A program made the position numbers and the translations under genes. The notes below the pieces were generated by a model. The model saw nothing but the letters and a program-made list of their open reading frames with translations. It had not been told where the DNA came from and made no database searches. Of a stretch of 64,000 nt of DNA, positions 1-9,446 are shown piece by piece. Origin of the DNA: Terriglobales bacterium (lineage in GTDB: Bacteria > Acidobacteriota > Terriglobia > Terriglobales > Acidobacteriaceae); assembly GCA_035487355.1 (NCBI GenBank), contig DATHMF010000020.1:1-64000 (forward strand), in the 5' to 3' direction. Position 1 is the stretch's first letter. Each line of letters starts with the position of its first letter.

Positions 1-702
1 AACCTGGTGGGTAATACCGTGGCGCAATTCGGCACGCGGCCAGTGCAATATCACTTTGCCATTCTGGATACTGACATGATTAACGCCTTTGCAATGCCCG
101 GCGGTTACGTATTCATCACCCGCGGAACGCTGGCCAATATCAGCAACGAATCTGAATTGGCGGGCGTGCTGGCCCACGAGGCGGCACACGTAGATGGCCG
201 GCACCTGGAAAAGATTGTTCGCGGCAAGAAGCTTACCGGACTTGAGGTCCAGACCGGGGCTGATGTGGGCGCCTCGCAAGTGGGCGGCGTTGCAGGTCTT
301 GCGGCCGGATTGATTGACCAGTACGCCACTCAAGCCATCACCACCGCCCTCACGCAGAATTATGGATCCGATAAAGAGCGCGATGCCGACAAGGCAGGAA
401 TGGATTTTGCCGCCAGGGCCGGCTACGATCCCGCGGGATTGCGCAACTTCCTTTCCATGCTGGCGGAGGCGGCCAACAACCCCGCGAATAAACAAGCCAC
501 CGGTATGTTGAATGGCAAGACGCACCCTCCATTGAAAGAACGCGTTTCCAAATTGACCACGCTTTCGGCAACATATCCCGCCGGCGGCCAGGTACTGGAA
601 AAACGCTACAGGCTGAATGTAAATTTCGGAACGGGTAGCGCTGCTGCGCCGGCAACAGCATCGGCCACAAAATCCAGGAAGAAATCAACCTCCAGCAAAT
701 AG
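1..702 (+). CDS. M48 family zinc metalloprotease, N-terminus outside window
   Basis: The frame is open from the first base, so the true start lies upstream of the window. The visible part has the zinc-protease signature HEAAH at bases 175-189 and a downstream ERDAD segment near base 376, which supplies the third zinc ligand in M48 enzymes. The segment LAHEAAHVDGRH and the following glycine/alanine-rich stretch fit the periplasmic BepA/LoiP type, which degrade or help fold envelope proteins. No TPR region follows: the chain ends with a Ser/Lys/Thr-rich tail. Whether a signal peptide or lipobox exists cannot be seen. The family call is firm; the substrate is unknown. Confidence 0.88.
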   Translation, partial: NLVGNTVAQFGTRPVQYHFAILDTDMINAFAMPGGYVFITRGTLANISNESELAGVLAHEAAHVDGRHLEKIVRGKKLTGLEVQTGADVGASQVGGVAGLAAGLIDQYATQAITTALTQNYGSDKERDADKAGMDFAARAGYDPAGLRNFLSMLAEAANNPANKQATGMLNGKTHPPLKERVSKLTTLSATYPAGGQVLEKRYRLNVNFGTGSAAAPATASATKSRKKSTSSK

Positions 703-770
703 TTTTACTCGCAGCTCAGGAGGGCAGATTTGAATTATTCTTCTGAGCTGTTTATTTTTCTGGCGTGATC

Positions 771-1370
771 ATGAAATATTTTGCTCTCTTGTTTGTCTAC
801 GCGGCTTTTGCGTCATCCGTTTTCGCGCAGGCTGTCCCACCTGTGAGTTTGCAACTGTCGCTGAAAAAGCTTCAAACCCAGGCACAGAAGATTGCGCGCG
901 CGACCACAAACCAGGAAAAAGCCAAGACGTGGCTCGCCCTGAACCACGAGGCGGTCAAGTTCGCCAGGGAAATGAATCGCGCCTTCCCTCACTCCAGCAT
1001 TCACGGAGACAAAATCAGCCCGCCAGAAGCACAGAAGCTGGCGGAACAGGCGACTTCCTATGGTGTTCGGATTGACTTCTGCGAGTCGGGCGGCGACTGG
1101 GGCGCCAACAACGAAGGCTATTTCAAGTACCTCGAGCTCTGGCCCGACGGCCCTGATGCCGACGAGGCCACATGGATGGGCCCCGTGGGAAACCAGTCTT
1201 TCTGCGGCGACTTCGAGGGCTCAGTCGAAGAGCTGCAGGAAATCATTCAATTGAATCAGCGCTTCATTACCCAATTTCCCAACAGCCGCTTCGCCCCTGA
1301 AGCAAAAGAACGCCTCGCCGACGCCCAGAAGATGCTTGCTCAACAACAGCAATCCCAAAAGGACAAATAG
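771..1370 (+). CDS. Secreted protein of unknown function
   Basis: I chose the ATG at 771 over an in-frame GTG at 765 because it gives a clean signal peptide, MKYFALLFVYAAFASSVFAQA, with an AQA cleavage site. The mature part is about 180 residues. It is mostly helical and charged, with two cysteines (IDFCESGG, QSFCGDF) in a Gly/Trp-rich middle that could form a disulfide in the periplasm. The C-terminal segment RFITQFPNSRFAPEAKERL resembles a TPR helix of the BamD/CpoB kind. It follows the M48 protease by 68 bases on the same strand, so co-transcription and an envelope role are plausible. I do not recognise the family. Confidence 0.7.
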   Translation: MKYFALLFVYAAFASSVFAQAVPPVSLQLSLKKLQTQAQKIARATTNQEKAKTWLALNHEAVKFAREMNRAFPHSSIHGDKISPPEAQKLAEQATSYGVRIDFCESGGDWGANNEGYFKYLELWPDGPDADEATWMGPVGNQSFCGDFEGSVEELQEIIQLNQRFITQFPNSRFAPEAKERLADAQKMLAQQQQSQKDK

Positions 1371-1422
1371 CCCGGCAACTTGCTACGCCGTGGGTCAGAA
1401 CAACGATCGAAAATCCGCACCA

Positions 1423-1445
1423 ATCCGCGTTCATCCGCGGCGAAA
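1423..1445. repeat. Dispersed 23-bp repeat, copy 1
   Basis: A 23-base word containing TCCGCGTTCATCCGCGG followed by CGAAA sits between the secreted-protein gene and sucC. An identical copy lies at 22426-22448 before trpS. Both are intergenic and on the same strand. Its function is not known. Confidence 0.7.
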
Positions 1446-1470
1446 GAACTGCCTTTTCCTCCCCGCCTGA

Positions 1471-1476
1471 TATAAT
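1471..1476 (+). promoter_or_regulatory. Possible -10 element for sucCD
   Basis: A perfect TATAAT lies 87 bases before the sucC start. No convincing -35 hexamer sits 16-18 bases upstream (ACTGCC at 17), so the promoter is only suggested. Confidence 0.35.
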
Positions 1477-1562
1477 CACAGGTTTGCCGCTCGCGATCTG
1501 GACCCATCTGATCTGCGCTCGGACGTTATAGATACACAAAAATTCATCAATACCAGATATAC

Positions 1563-2732
1563 ATGAAAATTCACGAATACCAGGCAAAGGCAATCCTGTC
1601 GAAGTATGGTGTGGCTGTCCCACGTGGTGAAATGGTCACCAACCGCGAAGAGGCGGAGCGTGCCGCCAAGAACCTGATGTCAGCCGGAGCGCAAGGTGTA
1701 GTGGTCAAAGCGCAGATCCATGCCGGGGGCCGCGGCAAAGGAGGCGGCGTGAAGATTGCGAAGTCAGTGGAAGAAGCCGGAGCGCTCGCCGAGAAAATGC
1801 TGGGCATGACCCTGGTGACGCACCAGACTGGCCCCGAAGGCAAGAAAGTCCAGCGCCTGCTGATTGAAGAGACCCTGCCGATTGATCGCGAGCTGTATCT
1901 TGGCATCGTGATTGACCGCGCCTCCGGCAAGCCTGTGTTCATGGCCTCGGCCAGCGGTGGAATGGAAATTGAAGAGGTCGCAGCCAAAGATCCGAAGGCA
2001 ATCCTCAAGGAATACATCGAGCCCGGATTAGGACTTGAACCCTTCCAGGCGCGCAAGCTGGCATTCGCGCTGGGCATCAAGCCGGAGCAAATCAATCAAG
2101 CGGTGCAGTTCATGACCGCGCTCTACGCGGCCTTTGAAGCTACCGATGCGTCACTGGCCGAGATCAATCCTTTTATTACGACCAATGACGGCCGCCTGTT
2201 TGCTCTCGATGCCAAATGGACCTTCGATGACAATGCCATGTTCCGCCACAAGGACCTGAAAGAGCTGCGCGACACCAGCGAGGAAGATCCGCTCGAGGTC
2301 GAGGCTTCCAAGTACGGTCTGAATTACATTAAGCTCGACGGCAACATTGCCTGCATGGTCAATGGAGCCGGCCTCGCTATGGCAACGATGGATATCATCA
2401 AATACGCCGGGGGCTCGCCGGCAAACTTTCTCGACGTCGGTGGCGGAGCCAATGCCGAGCAGGTCACGCACGCCTTCCAGATTTTGCTGAGTGATAAGAA
2501 CGTAAAAGCCGTGCTCATCAATATCTTTGGCGGCATTTTGCGCGTGGATACGCTGGCAACTGGCGTCGTAGAGGCGGCCACCAAAACCAAAATTTCAATC
2601 CCTGTGGTTCTGCGCCTGGAAGGGACCAACGTCGAGCAGGGCCGCGAAATCCTCAAAAAATCAGGGTTGAATTTTATGGTTGCAGAAAATATGAAAGACG
2701 CGGCGGAAAAAGTTGTAGCAGCCGCCAGATAG
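1563..2732 (+). CDS. sucC: Succinyl-CoA ligase, beta subunit
   Basis: At 389 residues this is the usual length for SucC. It opens with [12 protein letters not shown], the typical start of the family. An N-terminal ATP-grasp domain contains [11 protein letters not shown], and the C-terminal CoA-ligase domain has the GGGAN and NIFGGI segments. With SucD it interconverts succinyl-CoA and succinate with nucleotide phosphorylation in the TCA cycle. The partner gene follows 159 bases downstream. The last 12 codons ([12 protein letters not shown]) and the stop are repeated in the same frame 132 bases further on, suggesting rearrangement of the 3' end. Confidence 0.97.
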   Translation: MKIHEYQAKAILSKYGVAVPRGEMVTNREEAERAAKNLMSAGAQGVVVKAQIHAGGRGKGGGVKIAKSVEEAGALAEKMLGMTLVTHQTGPEGKKVQRLLIEETLPIDRELYLGIVIDRASGKPVFMASASGGMEIEEVAAKDPKAILKEYIEPGLGLEPFQARKLAFALGIKPEQINQAVQFMTALYAAFEATDASLAEINPFITTNDGRLFALDAKWTFDDNAMFRHKDLKELRDTSEEDPLEVEASKYGLNYIKLDGNIACMVNGAGLAMATMDIIKYAGGSPANFLDVGGGANAEQVTHAFQILLSDKNVKAVLINIFGGILRVDTLATGVVEAATKTKISIPVVLRLEGTNVEQGREILKKSGLNFMVAENMKDAAEKVVAAAR

Positions 2733-2864
2733 GTGCGGCGCTAAGTTAGGGTGAGCTTTTGGTGAGCGCCGTCCCGCGCGAACCAAAAGCGAGGGCAAAG
2801 CGGTTTACCGCGGAGCCCTCATATAAAAGACGCGGCGGAAAAAGTTGTAGCAGCGGCTCGCTAG
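2689..2864 (+). repeat. Duplicated sucC 3' end enclosing two hairpins
   Basis: Bases 2689-2732 and 2821-2864 are related 44-base segments sharing a 29-base identical core. Both encode [13 protein letters not shown]-stop or [13 protein letters not shown]-stop, but the final codons differ synonymously (GCC GCC AGA against GCG GCT CGC). The 88 bases between them fold into two hairpins. The first, 2755-2790, has a 9-bp arm, a 2x2 internal loop and a 4-bp inner stem. The second, 2791-2820, has arms GAGGGC/GCCCTC around GCGG-TTTA-CCGC. Neither is followed by a T-run. This looks like a structured palindromic element next to a remnant of an older or homologous sucC end. Confidence 0.85.
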
Positions 2865-2891
2865 TTTGCGACTTATATCGAGATATCAAAA

Positions 2892-3776
2892 ATGGCAATT
2901 TTAGTTGATAAAAATACAAAACTTATCGTTCAAGGTATTACCGGCCGTGAAGGTACATTTCACGCCAAGGGCGCGGCAGCATACGGCACCAAGGTTGTAG
3001 GCGGCGTCACTCCCGGCAAGGGAGGCACCACGCATGAGGGCTGGCCGGTATTTAATTCCGTCTCCGAAGCCGTGGAAAAAACCGGCGCCAACGTCACTGT
3101 CATCTTTGTTCCGCCGCCCTTCGCGGCCGATGCCATCATGGAAGCGGCCGATGCCGGCCTGCCGTTGATTATCTGCATCACCGAGGGCATCCCAACACAA
3201 GACATGGTGCGTGCCGCTGAGTTTCTCAAAGACCGCAAGTCGCGCCTCATCGGTCCGAATTGCCCGGGAATCATATCGCCGGGGAAATGCAAGGTCGGCA
3301 TCATGCCGGGACATATCCATAAAGAAGGTAACGTGGGGATTGTTTCCCGTTCTGGAACTCTGACCTACGAAGCCGTGCATCAGCTCACGCTGCGCGGCAT
3401 TGGGCAATCCACCGCCATCGGGATTGGCGGCGACCCCATCATCGGCACCACGCATACCGATGCAGTCCGTCTATTTAACGAAGATCCGGAGACGCACGCC
3501 ATCATCATGATCGGCGAGATCGGCGGCAATGCCGAGGAGCAGGCTGCAGAATACGTGAAGCAGCATGTGAAAAAGCCGGTGGTGGCGTTTATCGCCGGCC
3601 AGACCGCGCCCCCCGGACGCCGCATGGGACACGCCGGCGCCATCATCAGCGGCGGCCACGGTACCGCAGCAGAAAAGATCAATGCGCTGGAAGCCGCTGG
3701 GATTCGCGTGGCCAAGTCGCCGGCCGTGATTGGCGAAACTCTGATGCAGTCCTGGAGCGGAGCGGCCAAAGCTTAA
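2892..3776 (+). CDS. sucD: Succinyl-CoA ligase, alpha subunit
   Basis: The 294-residue product matches SucD. The N-terminal CoA-binding Rossmann fold opens with [18 protein letters not shown], and the C-terminal half contains [14 protein letters not shown], whose GGHG supplies the phospho-histidine. It binds CoA and carries the phosphate during the succinyl-CoA/succinate reaction with SucC. It starts 27 bases after the duplicated sucC end, so the two-hairpin element lies within the sucC-sucD transcript and could alter its stability. ndk follows 44 bases later. Confidence 0.97.
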   Translation: MAILVDKNTKLIVQGITGREGTFHAKGAAAYGTKVVGGVTPGKGGTTHEGWPVFNSVSEAVEKTGANVTVIFVPPPFAADAIMEAADAGLPLIICITEGIPTQDMVRAAEFLKDRKSRLIGPNCPGIISPGKCKVGIMPGHIHKEGNVGIVSRSGTLTYEAVHQLTLRGIGQSTAIGIGGDPIIGTTHTDAVRLFNEDPETHAIIMIGEIGGNAEEQAAEYVKQHVKKPVVAFIAGQTAPPGRRMGHAGAIISGGHGTAAEKINALEAAGIRVAKSPAVIGETLMQSWSGAAKA

Positions 3777-3820
3777 GTTCGATTTGAATTCCTAAATAAT
3801 CTAAACGAGAACGAAAAATC

Positions 3821-4246
3821 ATGAAGACTTTGCAACGCACATTTTCCATCATCAAGCCGGACGCGGTCGCCAAGGGCGCAACCGGTGATATTTTGAAGAC
3901 ACTCCAGGAGAAAGGCTTCCGCATCATTGGCATGAAGATGCTGGAAATCAGCAAAGAGCAGGCCGAAGGCTTTTACGCCGTGCACGCTGCTAAGTCCTTC
4001 TTCGGCTCTCTCACCGACTTTATGTCGAGCGGCCCGATTGTCGTGCTGGCGCTGGAGAAAGACAACGCCATCGCCGACCTGCGCGAGCTGATGGGAGCGA
4101 CCAATCCGGCGAACGCTAAAGAAGGAACCATTCGCAAGAAGTGGGCCGACAGCATCGAGCGCAACACTATCCACGGCTCCGATGCGGATGAAACGGCGCG
4201 CTTTGAATTGAGCTATTTTTTTGCGGGATACGAATTGACCAAATAG
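3821..4246 (+). CDS. ndk: Nucleoside diphosphate kinase
   Basis: The 141-residue product has the standard NDK length. It starts [16 protein letters not shown] and contains the active-site segment RNTIHGSD with the catalytic histidine. It transfers phosphate between nucleoside di- and triphosphates in the cytoplasm. It lies 44 bases after sucD, an arrangement that makes sense because succinyl-CoA ligase yields NTP. Its stop is only 5 bases from the stop of the convergent gene on the other strand. Confidence 0.97.
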   Translation: MKTLQRTFSIIKPDAVAKGATGDILKTLQEKGFRIIGMKMLEISKEQAEGFYAVHAAKSFFGSLTDFMSSGPIVVLALEKDNAIADLRELMGATNPANAKEGTIRKKWADSIERNTIHGSDADETARFELSYFFAGYELTK

Positions 4247-4251
4247 AGCTT

Positions 4252-6489
4252 TTATCGTCTTGCAGCCATGGCATAGAGTGCCCTGCTCCACTTAGTAGGA
4301 AGCTTGGCGCGGAGCAGATAATACTCGTTCACAGGCCTGTCGTCATCCATGGGCTGAACATCAATGTCCTTGAATTTAAGAATTTGGTCTATGGAGATCT
4401 CGTTTCTGAACATCAGGGCGAATTGTTGCTCCGCAGTATGTCCTGGCCCCCATTCCAACATATCGGCCACGGCAGCGGGGGGCATACGGCTGGCAAGTTC
4501 AGCAGGTGTCAGGTTCGGGATGGGACTCATGCTGGCAATGAAATGAAACCCCCATCCTTCCACAGAGCCCATGCAGCGCACATAAGGAAAAGATTCCTTC
4601 AACGCTTTCGTGATGGCTACCAAGTCTACGCGAGGATCTGTGGTCGCGCTCCATACAGCGTTGCTTGCCGTAGTCCATTGCTGCAAAATACCCCCTGGTT
4701 TCAACCGGCGCTTTGCAGTTTCATAGAACTCCCTTGAATATAGAAGGCTCACGCCTGCGGCCGAGGTAGGAGGCGGCGGATCAATTGTAATCACGTCAAA
4801 TTGCTGACGTGTCTTTTCCAGAAACAGGCGGCCATCGTCAATGATCAGGTGCGAGTTCGGGGATTGTAGAAGCCGCTCTCCATCGGGATGGAAGTAAGAG
4901 AAGACCTGGGGTACGCTGGGCAAGAGCTCTACCGCAGTGGATGAAACTCCCCAGGAAAGCATCGATCGGTGTGTCGTTCCCATTCCAAAACAGATCACCA
5001 GTACATCTTTGGGAGGCTGCTCATGCAATGCAAGCGGCAGATGGGCCATCATCTTTGTCACGGGAGTGAGCTGGGTGATCGTGATCCCATTGACGAACAG
5101 CAGTTTCTGCATTCCTTGGCCCGTGGCCACCACCGTTGCTGCATAGTCCCTGCTCACCTCACCTCCACTAAGTTTCATGATGTAATCTTTTGTGAATACG
5201 ATCAAGGCCAGGGCCACAACCGCGTTTTCCACATAAAAACGGAATCCGTAGCGCGACTTTGCTACCGGTGTTTTGGGTCTGAAAATGTAGAGAAGAGCAA
5301 ACAGCGGCAAACACAGGAAAATCAGCGACTGACGCTCTCCCACGTACGGCAGCAACAGGAAGCCGGAAAGCAGCGGGCCTAAGATACATCCCATAACGTT
5401 GACGGCATAGGCCCGTCCCGCCCGGTCTGGATCTCCTTCCGAATACTGATCCACCAGCATAGGAGTCACGAATCCCATCAGCCCGCTTACGGGCATGATG
5501 CCCAACGGAACCCGTAAAAACCCAATAATTGGGAGGCGGGGATCAGACGCGAGTAACGGCAGAAGTCCTGCCAACCCCAAAAGCAGCCAGGCGACTGTTT
5601 CGTCGCCCGGCGAGTAGCGCTGCAGCCATTTCCGGTAAATCCGTGAACCGATGAAAGTGCCTATTAAGTAAGAACCCAGAATTGAGGCAAAGGCATAAAC
5701 TTCCGTTCCGATATATACGGTGAATTGCCTGATCCATACAACTTCCATGGCGAGGCTGACCAGCCCAGTGAGAAAAAGCATGCTCAGGATCAGCTTCGCT
5801 GATGAAACAACGGCAGGCTTTGCTGTTTTGGCCTCAATCTCGTACTTTTCCTGCGCATCTTTCACTCGTAGGCTGAGCAGAAACCCGCCTGCCGAGATCA
5901 GCAGATTGCAGATTGCCGCCAACTTCATCGTGCCCCGGAAACCGAAGATCTCTACCAGCACGAACGCCGGCAGCAGCGCTCCTACGACGGCTCCAAGAAC
6001 GTTCGCTACATATAGAAAACTGAAGGATCTCTGTGAAGAAGAACTCAATTTACGGATAGCGGCCATGGCCAGCGGGAACGTCATTCCCATCAAAGTGCAC
6101 CATGGCACTAGAATAACGATGAGCCATAGGCCTGTGATCCAGTAGTAATGCAGCGAAGAGACAGCAAGGTCGCTCTGATAATTCTCCAGATAATTCTTGG
6201 CCCATCTCATTTCCACCGGCACCGCCCAGGCGGAAATACCAATCAGCAATTCGGCCGCGGCGTAGAGACGAAGAGGATATTTTCCGCTGTGCGTTTCAAG
6301 GTTGCGCATCCAGCGGCCGGCGATCCAGCTTCCCAAGCCAAGTCCGGCCATGAAGAGAGACAGGAAAATGGAAACCACCGGCGTGGTAACGCCAAAATGG
6401 GCCATCCCCAGCCGTACCCAAATTACCTCGTAGAGTAGACTGCAAAAACCGGAAAAGAAAAAGAAAACAAAGAACCACCGCATTCGCAC
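4252..6489 (-). CDS. Membrane-fused spermidine synthase-like protein
   Basis: At 745 residues this is much longer than soluble spermidine synthases. About 440 N-terminal residues hold many hydrophobic segments in a transporter-like pattern, beginning MRMRWFFVFFFFSGFCSLLYEVIWVR, broken here as two blocks: MRMRWFFVFFFFSG and FCSLLYEVIWVR. The C-terminal part is a Rossmann aminopropyltransferase/methyltransferase-like domain with VICFGMGTTHRS (the usual G-x-G-x-G loop is altered to GMGTT), VITIDPPPPTS and RRLKPGGILQQW. Fused membrane polyamine-synthase-like proteins are common in Acidobacteria; their substrates are unproven. The altered glycine loop makes a modified activity possible. It is a monocistronic minus-strand gene. 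Confidence 0.8.
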   Translation of the reverse strand: MRMRWFFVFFFFSGFCSLLYEVIWVRLGMAHFGVTTPVVSIFLSLFMAGLGLGSWIAGRWMRNLETHSGKYPLRLYAAAELLIGISAWAVPVEMRWAKNYLENYQSDLAVSSLHYYWITGLWLIVILVPWCTLMGMTFPLAMAAIRKLSSSSQRSFSFLYVANVLGAVVGALLPAFVLVEIFGFRGTMKLAAICNLLISAGGFLLSLRVKDAQEKYEIEAKTAKPAVVSSAKLILSMLFLTGLVSLAMEVVWIRQFTVYIGTEVYAFASILGSYLIGTFIGSRIYRKWLQRYSPGDETVAWLLLGLAGLLPLLASDPRLPIIGFLRVPLGIMPVSGLMGFVTPMLVDQYSEGDPDRAGRAYAVNVMGCILGPLLSGFLLLPYVGERQSLIFLCLPLFALLYIFRPKTPVAKSRYGFRFYVENAVVALALIVFTKDYIMKLSGGEVSRDYAATVVATGQGMQKLLFVNGITITQLTPVTKMMAHLPLALHEQPPKDVLVICFGMGTTHRSMLSWGVSSTAVELLPSVPQVFSYFHPDGERLLQSPNSHLIIDDGRLFLEKTRQQFDVITIDPPPPTSAAGVSLLYSREFYETAKRRLKPGGILQQWTTASNAVWSATTDPRVDLVAITKALKESFPYVRCMGSVEGWGFHFIASMSPIPNLTPAELASRMPPAAVADMLEWGPGHTAEQQFALMFRNEISIDQILKFKDIDVQPMDDDRPVNEYYLLRAKLPTKWSRALYAMAARR

Positions 6490-6658
6490 GAATTGCCCCC
6501 TTGGGAATTGGTCGCGACTATTGTCGCTGGATAAAATTCCTCAATAACGATGAATTTGGCTTCAATTGTGATGAAGTATTAAAACATGACTTTCCGGAAT
6601 TCGATACACTAAAGATCCTTATCAAAGCACATCCAGGGCACATCACCGGCGTCATTCC

Positions 6659-6946
6659 TCAGACGATCGGGTCATACAAATCGCCTTGCATGCGCTCGCC
6701 AATCAAAGGAAGTTGTTTGCGTGCGTATTCCAGAAAATGCGGCGTGTTGCGGTGCGCCTCTAAAGCTGCGTCATCCGTATATTGCTCATAAATAAAAAAT
6801 CGTGCGGGATCGCTGCGGTGGCGGTGCACGATGTACATCAGGCATCCGGGTTCTTTGAGAGACTCGGTGGTTAAGATTTGAAATATTTTTGCAGCTTCGG
6901 CTTCGTGGCCGGGTTTGGTGACCCAGATTACGGAAAGAACAGTCAT
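6659..6946 (-). CDS. Putative quinol monooxygenase, ABM domain
   Basis: The 95-residue protein fits the antibiotic-biosynthesis-monooxygenase (dimeric ferredoxin-like) fold. It has an early beta strand (LSVIWVTKPG), the segment EPGCLMYIVHRH, and FIYEQYTDDAALEAHRNTPHF, the typical ABM strand-helix pattern with the conserved E-x-Y and H-x-x-x-H/F. YgiN-type members oxidise quinols or protect against reactive quinones without a cofactor. It follows purA on the minus strand after 35 bases of repetitive sequence. Substrate unknown. Confidence 0.85.
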   Translation of the reverse strand: MTVLSVIWVTKPGHEAEAAKIFQILTTESLKEPGCLMYIVHRHRSDPARFFIYEQYTDDAALEAHRNTPHFLEYARKQLPLIGERMQGDLYDPIV

Positions 6947-6947
6947 A

Positions 6948-6980
6948 GTCAGTACTCGGTACTCAGTTGTCAGTACTCAG
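6948..6980. repeat. Short array of CAGTACTC words
   Basis: The gap between purA and the monooxygenase gene holds three imperfect copies of CAGTACTC/GGTACTC. The same words recur at 28163-28240. This degenerate palindromic word is confined to gaps in this window. Confidence 0.6.
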
Positions 6981-6981
6981 A

Positions 6982-8322
6982 TTATTTGCGCCGTACAGCG
7001 ACGGCGGTCTGCACTCCCATCTCAGCCGCAAAGTCCTCCATGAAGATGGTTTGTTCGCGGTCGGGGCCGGTGGAGATCATCCCAATTTTCACGCCGTTCT
7101 CTTTCTCCAGAAATTGCAGGTACTCATGGGCCTTTTTGGGGAGCCTCTCCCATTCCGAGATGCCCTCGGTTGATTTCTTCCAGCCCGGCAACTTTGTGTA
7201 AAGACACTCGACTTTTTCCAGGACAGCGGCTTCCGCGGGAATTTCATCGATTTTTTTGCCATTCAGCTTGTAACCGATGCAGACGGGGATTTCCGGCAAT
7301 TCGTCGAGTACATCAAGCTTGGTGACCACCAGCCAGGAGCATCCGTTGATCATGTTGGAGTAACGCAGCAAGGGAAGGTCCATCCAGCCGCAGCGGCGTG
7401 GGCGCCCGGTCACAGCGCCAAATTCGTTGCCGCGCTCGCGGAGCCGGTCAGCAATGGCGCCATTGATTTCCGTAGGAAACGGCCCGCCACCTACGCGGGT
7501 GCAATAGGCCTTGGTCACGCCAATGACATTGTTAATCGCAGTAGGCGGCACGCCGGTGCCAGTGGCCGCGCCTCCAGCGGTGGTGCTGGACGAAGTAACA
7601 AACGGATACGTCCCGTGATCAATATCCAGCATGGTGGCCTGTGCGCCTTCAAACATTACCGCTTCACCATCGGCGATGGCGCGGTTCAGCAGCAACGCTG
7701 TATCGGCCACAAAAGGCGCAATCTGCTCTGCGGCTGCAGCGTATTCGGCATACATCTTATCGGCATCAATCGGCTCGGAGTTGAACAGCGCATGCGCGAT
7801 CATGTTCTTCTCGCGGCAGGCGTTTTCGATGTGCTTTTTCAGAAGCTCCAGGTCGAGCAGGTCAATCACGCGCAGGCCGCGGCGGCCCATCTTGTCTTCA
7901 TACGTCGGACCGATGCCACGCGAAGTAGTGCCGATCTTGACCCGGCCCGGCGCGTTTTCCGAGGCCAGCTCCATCATACGGTGATAAGGCAGGATGACCT
8001 GTGCGCGATTGCTGATGAAGAGATTGTTGCCATCAACCGTGACGCCGGTTTTGCGAAGCTCTTCCACTTCCTTCAAGAAAGCGATGGGATCGAGCACGAC
8101 TCCGTTGCCGATGACGCCCCGGCATCCCTTGCGGAAGATGCCACAGGGCACAAGCTGCAGCACAAACCGATTGCCATTGATAATGACGGTGTGGCCCGCG
8201 TTGTGTCCGCCGGCGTAGCGCGCCACTACGGAAAACTGCTCGGAGAGCACGTCAACGATTTTGCCCTTGCCCTCGTCGCCCCACTGCGCGCCGACAATGA
8301 CTGCTGTTCTGCTTTTCTTCAT
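6982..8322 (-). CDS. purA: Adenylosuccinate synthetase
   Basis: The 446-residue product has the family signatures: the GTP loop VGAQWGDEGKGKIVD at the N-terminus with catalytic Asp, GHNAGHTV, and QATMLDIDHGTYPFVTSS. It catalyses the GTP-dependent joining of IMP and aspartate, the first step from IMP to AMP, in the cytoplasm. It is slightly longer than the usual 430. An AGG lies just before the ATG. It may be co-transcribed with the downstream small monooxygenase. Confidence 0.97.
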   Translation of the reverse strand: MKKSRTAVIVGAQWGDEGKGKIVDVLSEQFSVVARYAGGHNAGHTVIINGNRFVLQLVPCGIFRKGCRGVIGNGVVLDPIAFLKEVEELRKTGVTVDGNNLFISNRAQVILPYHRMMELASENAPGRVKIGTTSRGIGPTYEDKMGRRGLRVIDLLDLELLKKHIENACREKNMIAHALFNSEPIDADKMYAEYAAAAEQIAPFVADTALLLNRAIADGEAVMFEGAQATMLDIDHGTYPFVTSSSTTAGGAATGTGVPPTAINNVIGVTKAYCTRVGGGPFPTEINGAIADRLRERGNEFGAVTGRPRRCGWMDLPLLRYSNMINGCSWLVVTKLDVLDELPEIPVCIGYKLNGKKIDEIPAEAAVLEKVECLYTKLPGWKKSTEGISEWERLPKKAHEYLQFLEKENGVKIGMISTGPDREQTIFMEDFAAEMGVQTAVAVRRK

Positions 8323-8509
8323 CCTGTTTGTATCTTTTCCATTTAAATAAGCTACTTCGCGCTATCGCACACACCGCTTCCCTGCTATAAAGAATCGAAA
8401 ATTACCAGGGAAAGTTCGGCAGGACGCCAACCTTTTATGATAACTCAGCCCAAAGACCTGCGTCACGGATTTATGCGGGCAATGGATTTATGCAGCACTG
8501 GCCAGGAGT

Positions 8510-9019
8510 TCATCCAAAATTCTCGGTCTTCTCGATATATTCCAGCGCTGCACGGGCCATCTCGCGGTCGCCTTTGTAGGTAAGCAACTTGGGGGCGTCT
8601 TGCAGGGGAATCCAGGAGGCCTGCTCGACCTCGTGGCGCATTTCAGGCGTGATGTTTCCAATGCGTCCGGAAAGATAGCGGAACAGGTAGTAGGTCACGA
8701 CTTTGAACACACGCGCGCCGTCACCCCAACTGCGCATGTAGACGTATTTCACATTGCCGAGCTTGATCACTCGCTCGGCTTCGAGGCCGGTTTCTTCGCG
8801 AATCTCGCGCACGGCGGTTTCTTCCGGCTTCTCCCCGGGATCAATCAATCCCTTGGGAAGGGTAAGCACGGGCTTGGGAACCTGCGCTGCCTTGCTCTTT
8901 CCAGCCTTTTTCTTCGGGGCCTCACGGCCGGTGGGTTGAATGACGGCCACCCACCACTGCCCGTCTTTTTGCCTTACAACTACTCCACCTGCAGAAAATT
9001 CTCGTCCTGTCTTGGCCAT
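8510..9019 (-). CDS. Nudix hydrolase
   Basis: I start at the ATG at 9019, giving MAKTGREFSAGGVVV; an upstream in-frame ATG at 9040 adds seven residues unlike the family. The Nudix box is GLIDPGEKPEETAVREIREETG, quoted in parts as GLIDPGEKPEE and REIREETG, with all metal-binding glutamates present. A Lys/Ala-rich insert (APKKKAGKSKAAQVPK) precedes the box. It would hydrolyse a nucleoside diphosphate linked to another group; ADP-sugar or dinucleotide polyphosphate types are closest by eye. Monocistronic. Confidence 0.88.
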   Translation of the reverse strand: MAKTGREFSAGGVVVRQKDGQWWVAVIQPTGREAPKKKAGKSKAAQVPKPVLTLPKGLIDPGEKPEETAVREIREETGLEAERVIKLGNVKYVYMRSWGDGARVFKVVTYYLFRYLSGRIGNITPEMRHEVEQASWIPLQDAPKLLTYKGDREMARAALEYIEKTENFG

Positions 9020-9128
9020 AAGGAAATTTAACCATAGCACTCGTGGGGCTTAGAACGCCAATCCTACGGCCATCGGCCGGCCACTACTTGTTTTGCGAGG
9101 AATGGCCAACTGATGCCAAAATAGGCGC

Positions 9129-9446
9129 ATGGACCAAGTGAGACTCCCCGAAGCGTGCGGATCCCTGGCCGAAGTCCGTAGCGAGATTGATCGCATTGAT
9201 CGAAGCATCATCAACGCCATCGGCAGACGACGGCTCTACGTCATTGCAGCAGCAAAGTTCAAGACGAGCCCGGCTGCTGTGGCTGCTCCTGAGCGCTTTG
9301 CGGCAATGCTTCAGATGCGGCGGCAATGGGCAGAACAGGACGGCCTGAATCCGGATGTGATCGAAAAGATGTACCGTGACCTGGTTACTTATTTCATCGC
9401 GGAAGAGCTGGCTCACTGGAGTGAATCTTCGCAGTCGTCTTCCTGA
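9129..9446 (+). CDS. Chorismate mutase / isochorismate pyruvate-lyase-like, AroQ fold
   Basis: The 105-residue all-helical protein fits the AroQ chorismate mutase family. It begins with the helix LAEVRSEIDRIDRSIINAIGRR, quoted as LAEVRSEIDRID and SIINAIGRR, including the D-x-x-D/R pattern, then YVIAAAKFK with the conserved lysine. A middle helix follows with RFAAMLQMRRQWAEQDG, then VIEKMYRDLVTYFIAEE. The pattern is closest to PchB-like isochorismate pyruvate lyases, which make salicylate, though no pchA-like gene is near. The stop overlaps the next start by one base, so the two genes are probably translationally coupled. Confidence 0.82.
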   Translation: MDQVRLPEACGSLAEVRSEIDRIDRSIINAIGRRRLYVIAAAKFKTSPAAVAAPERFAAMLQMRRQWAEQDGLNPDVIEKMYRDLVTYFIAEELAHWSESSQSSS

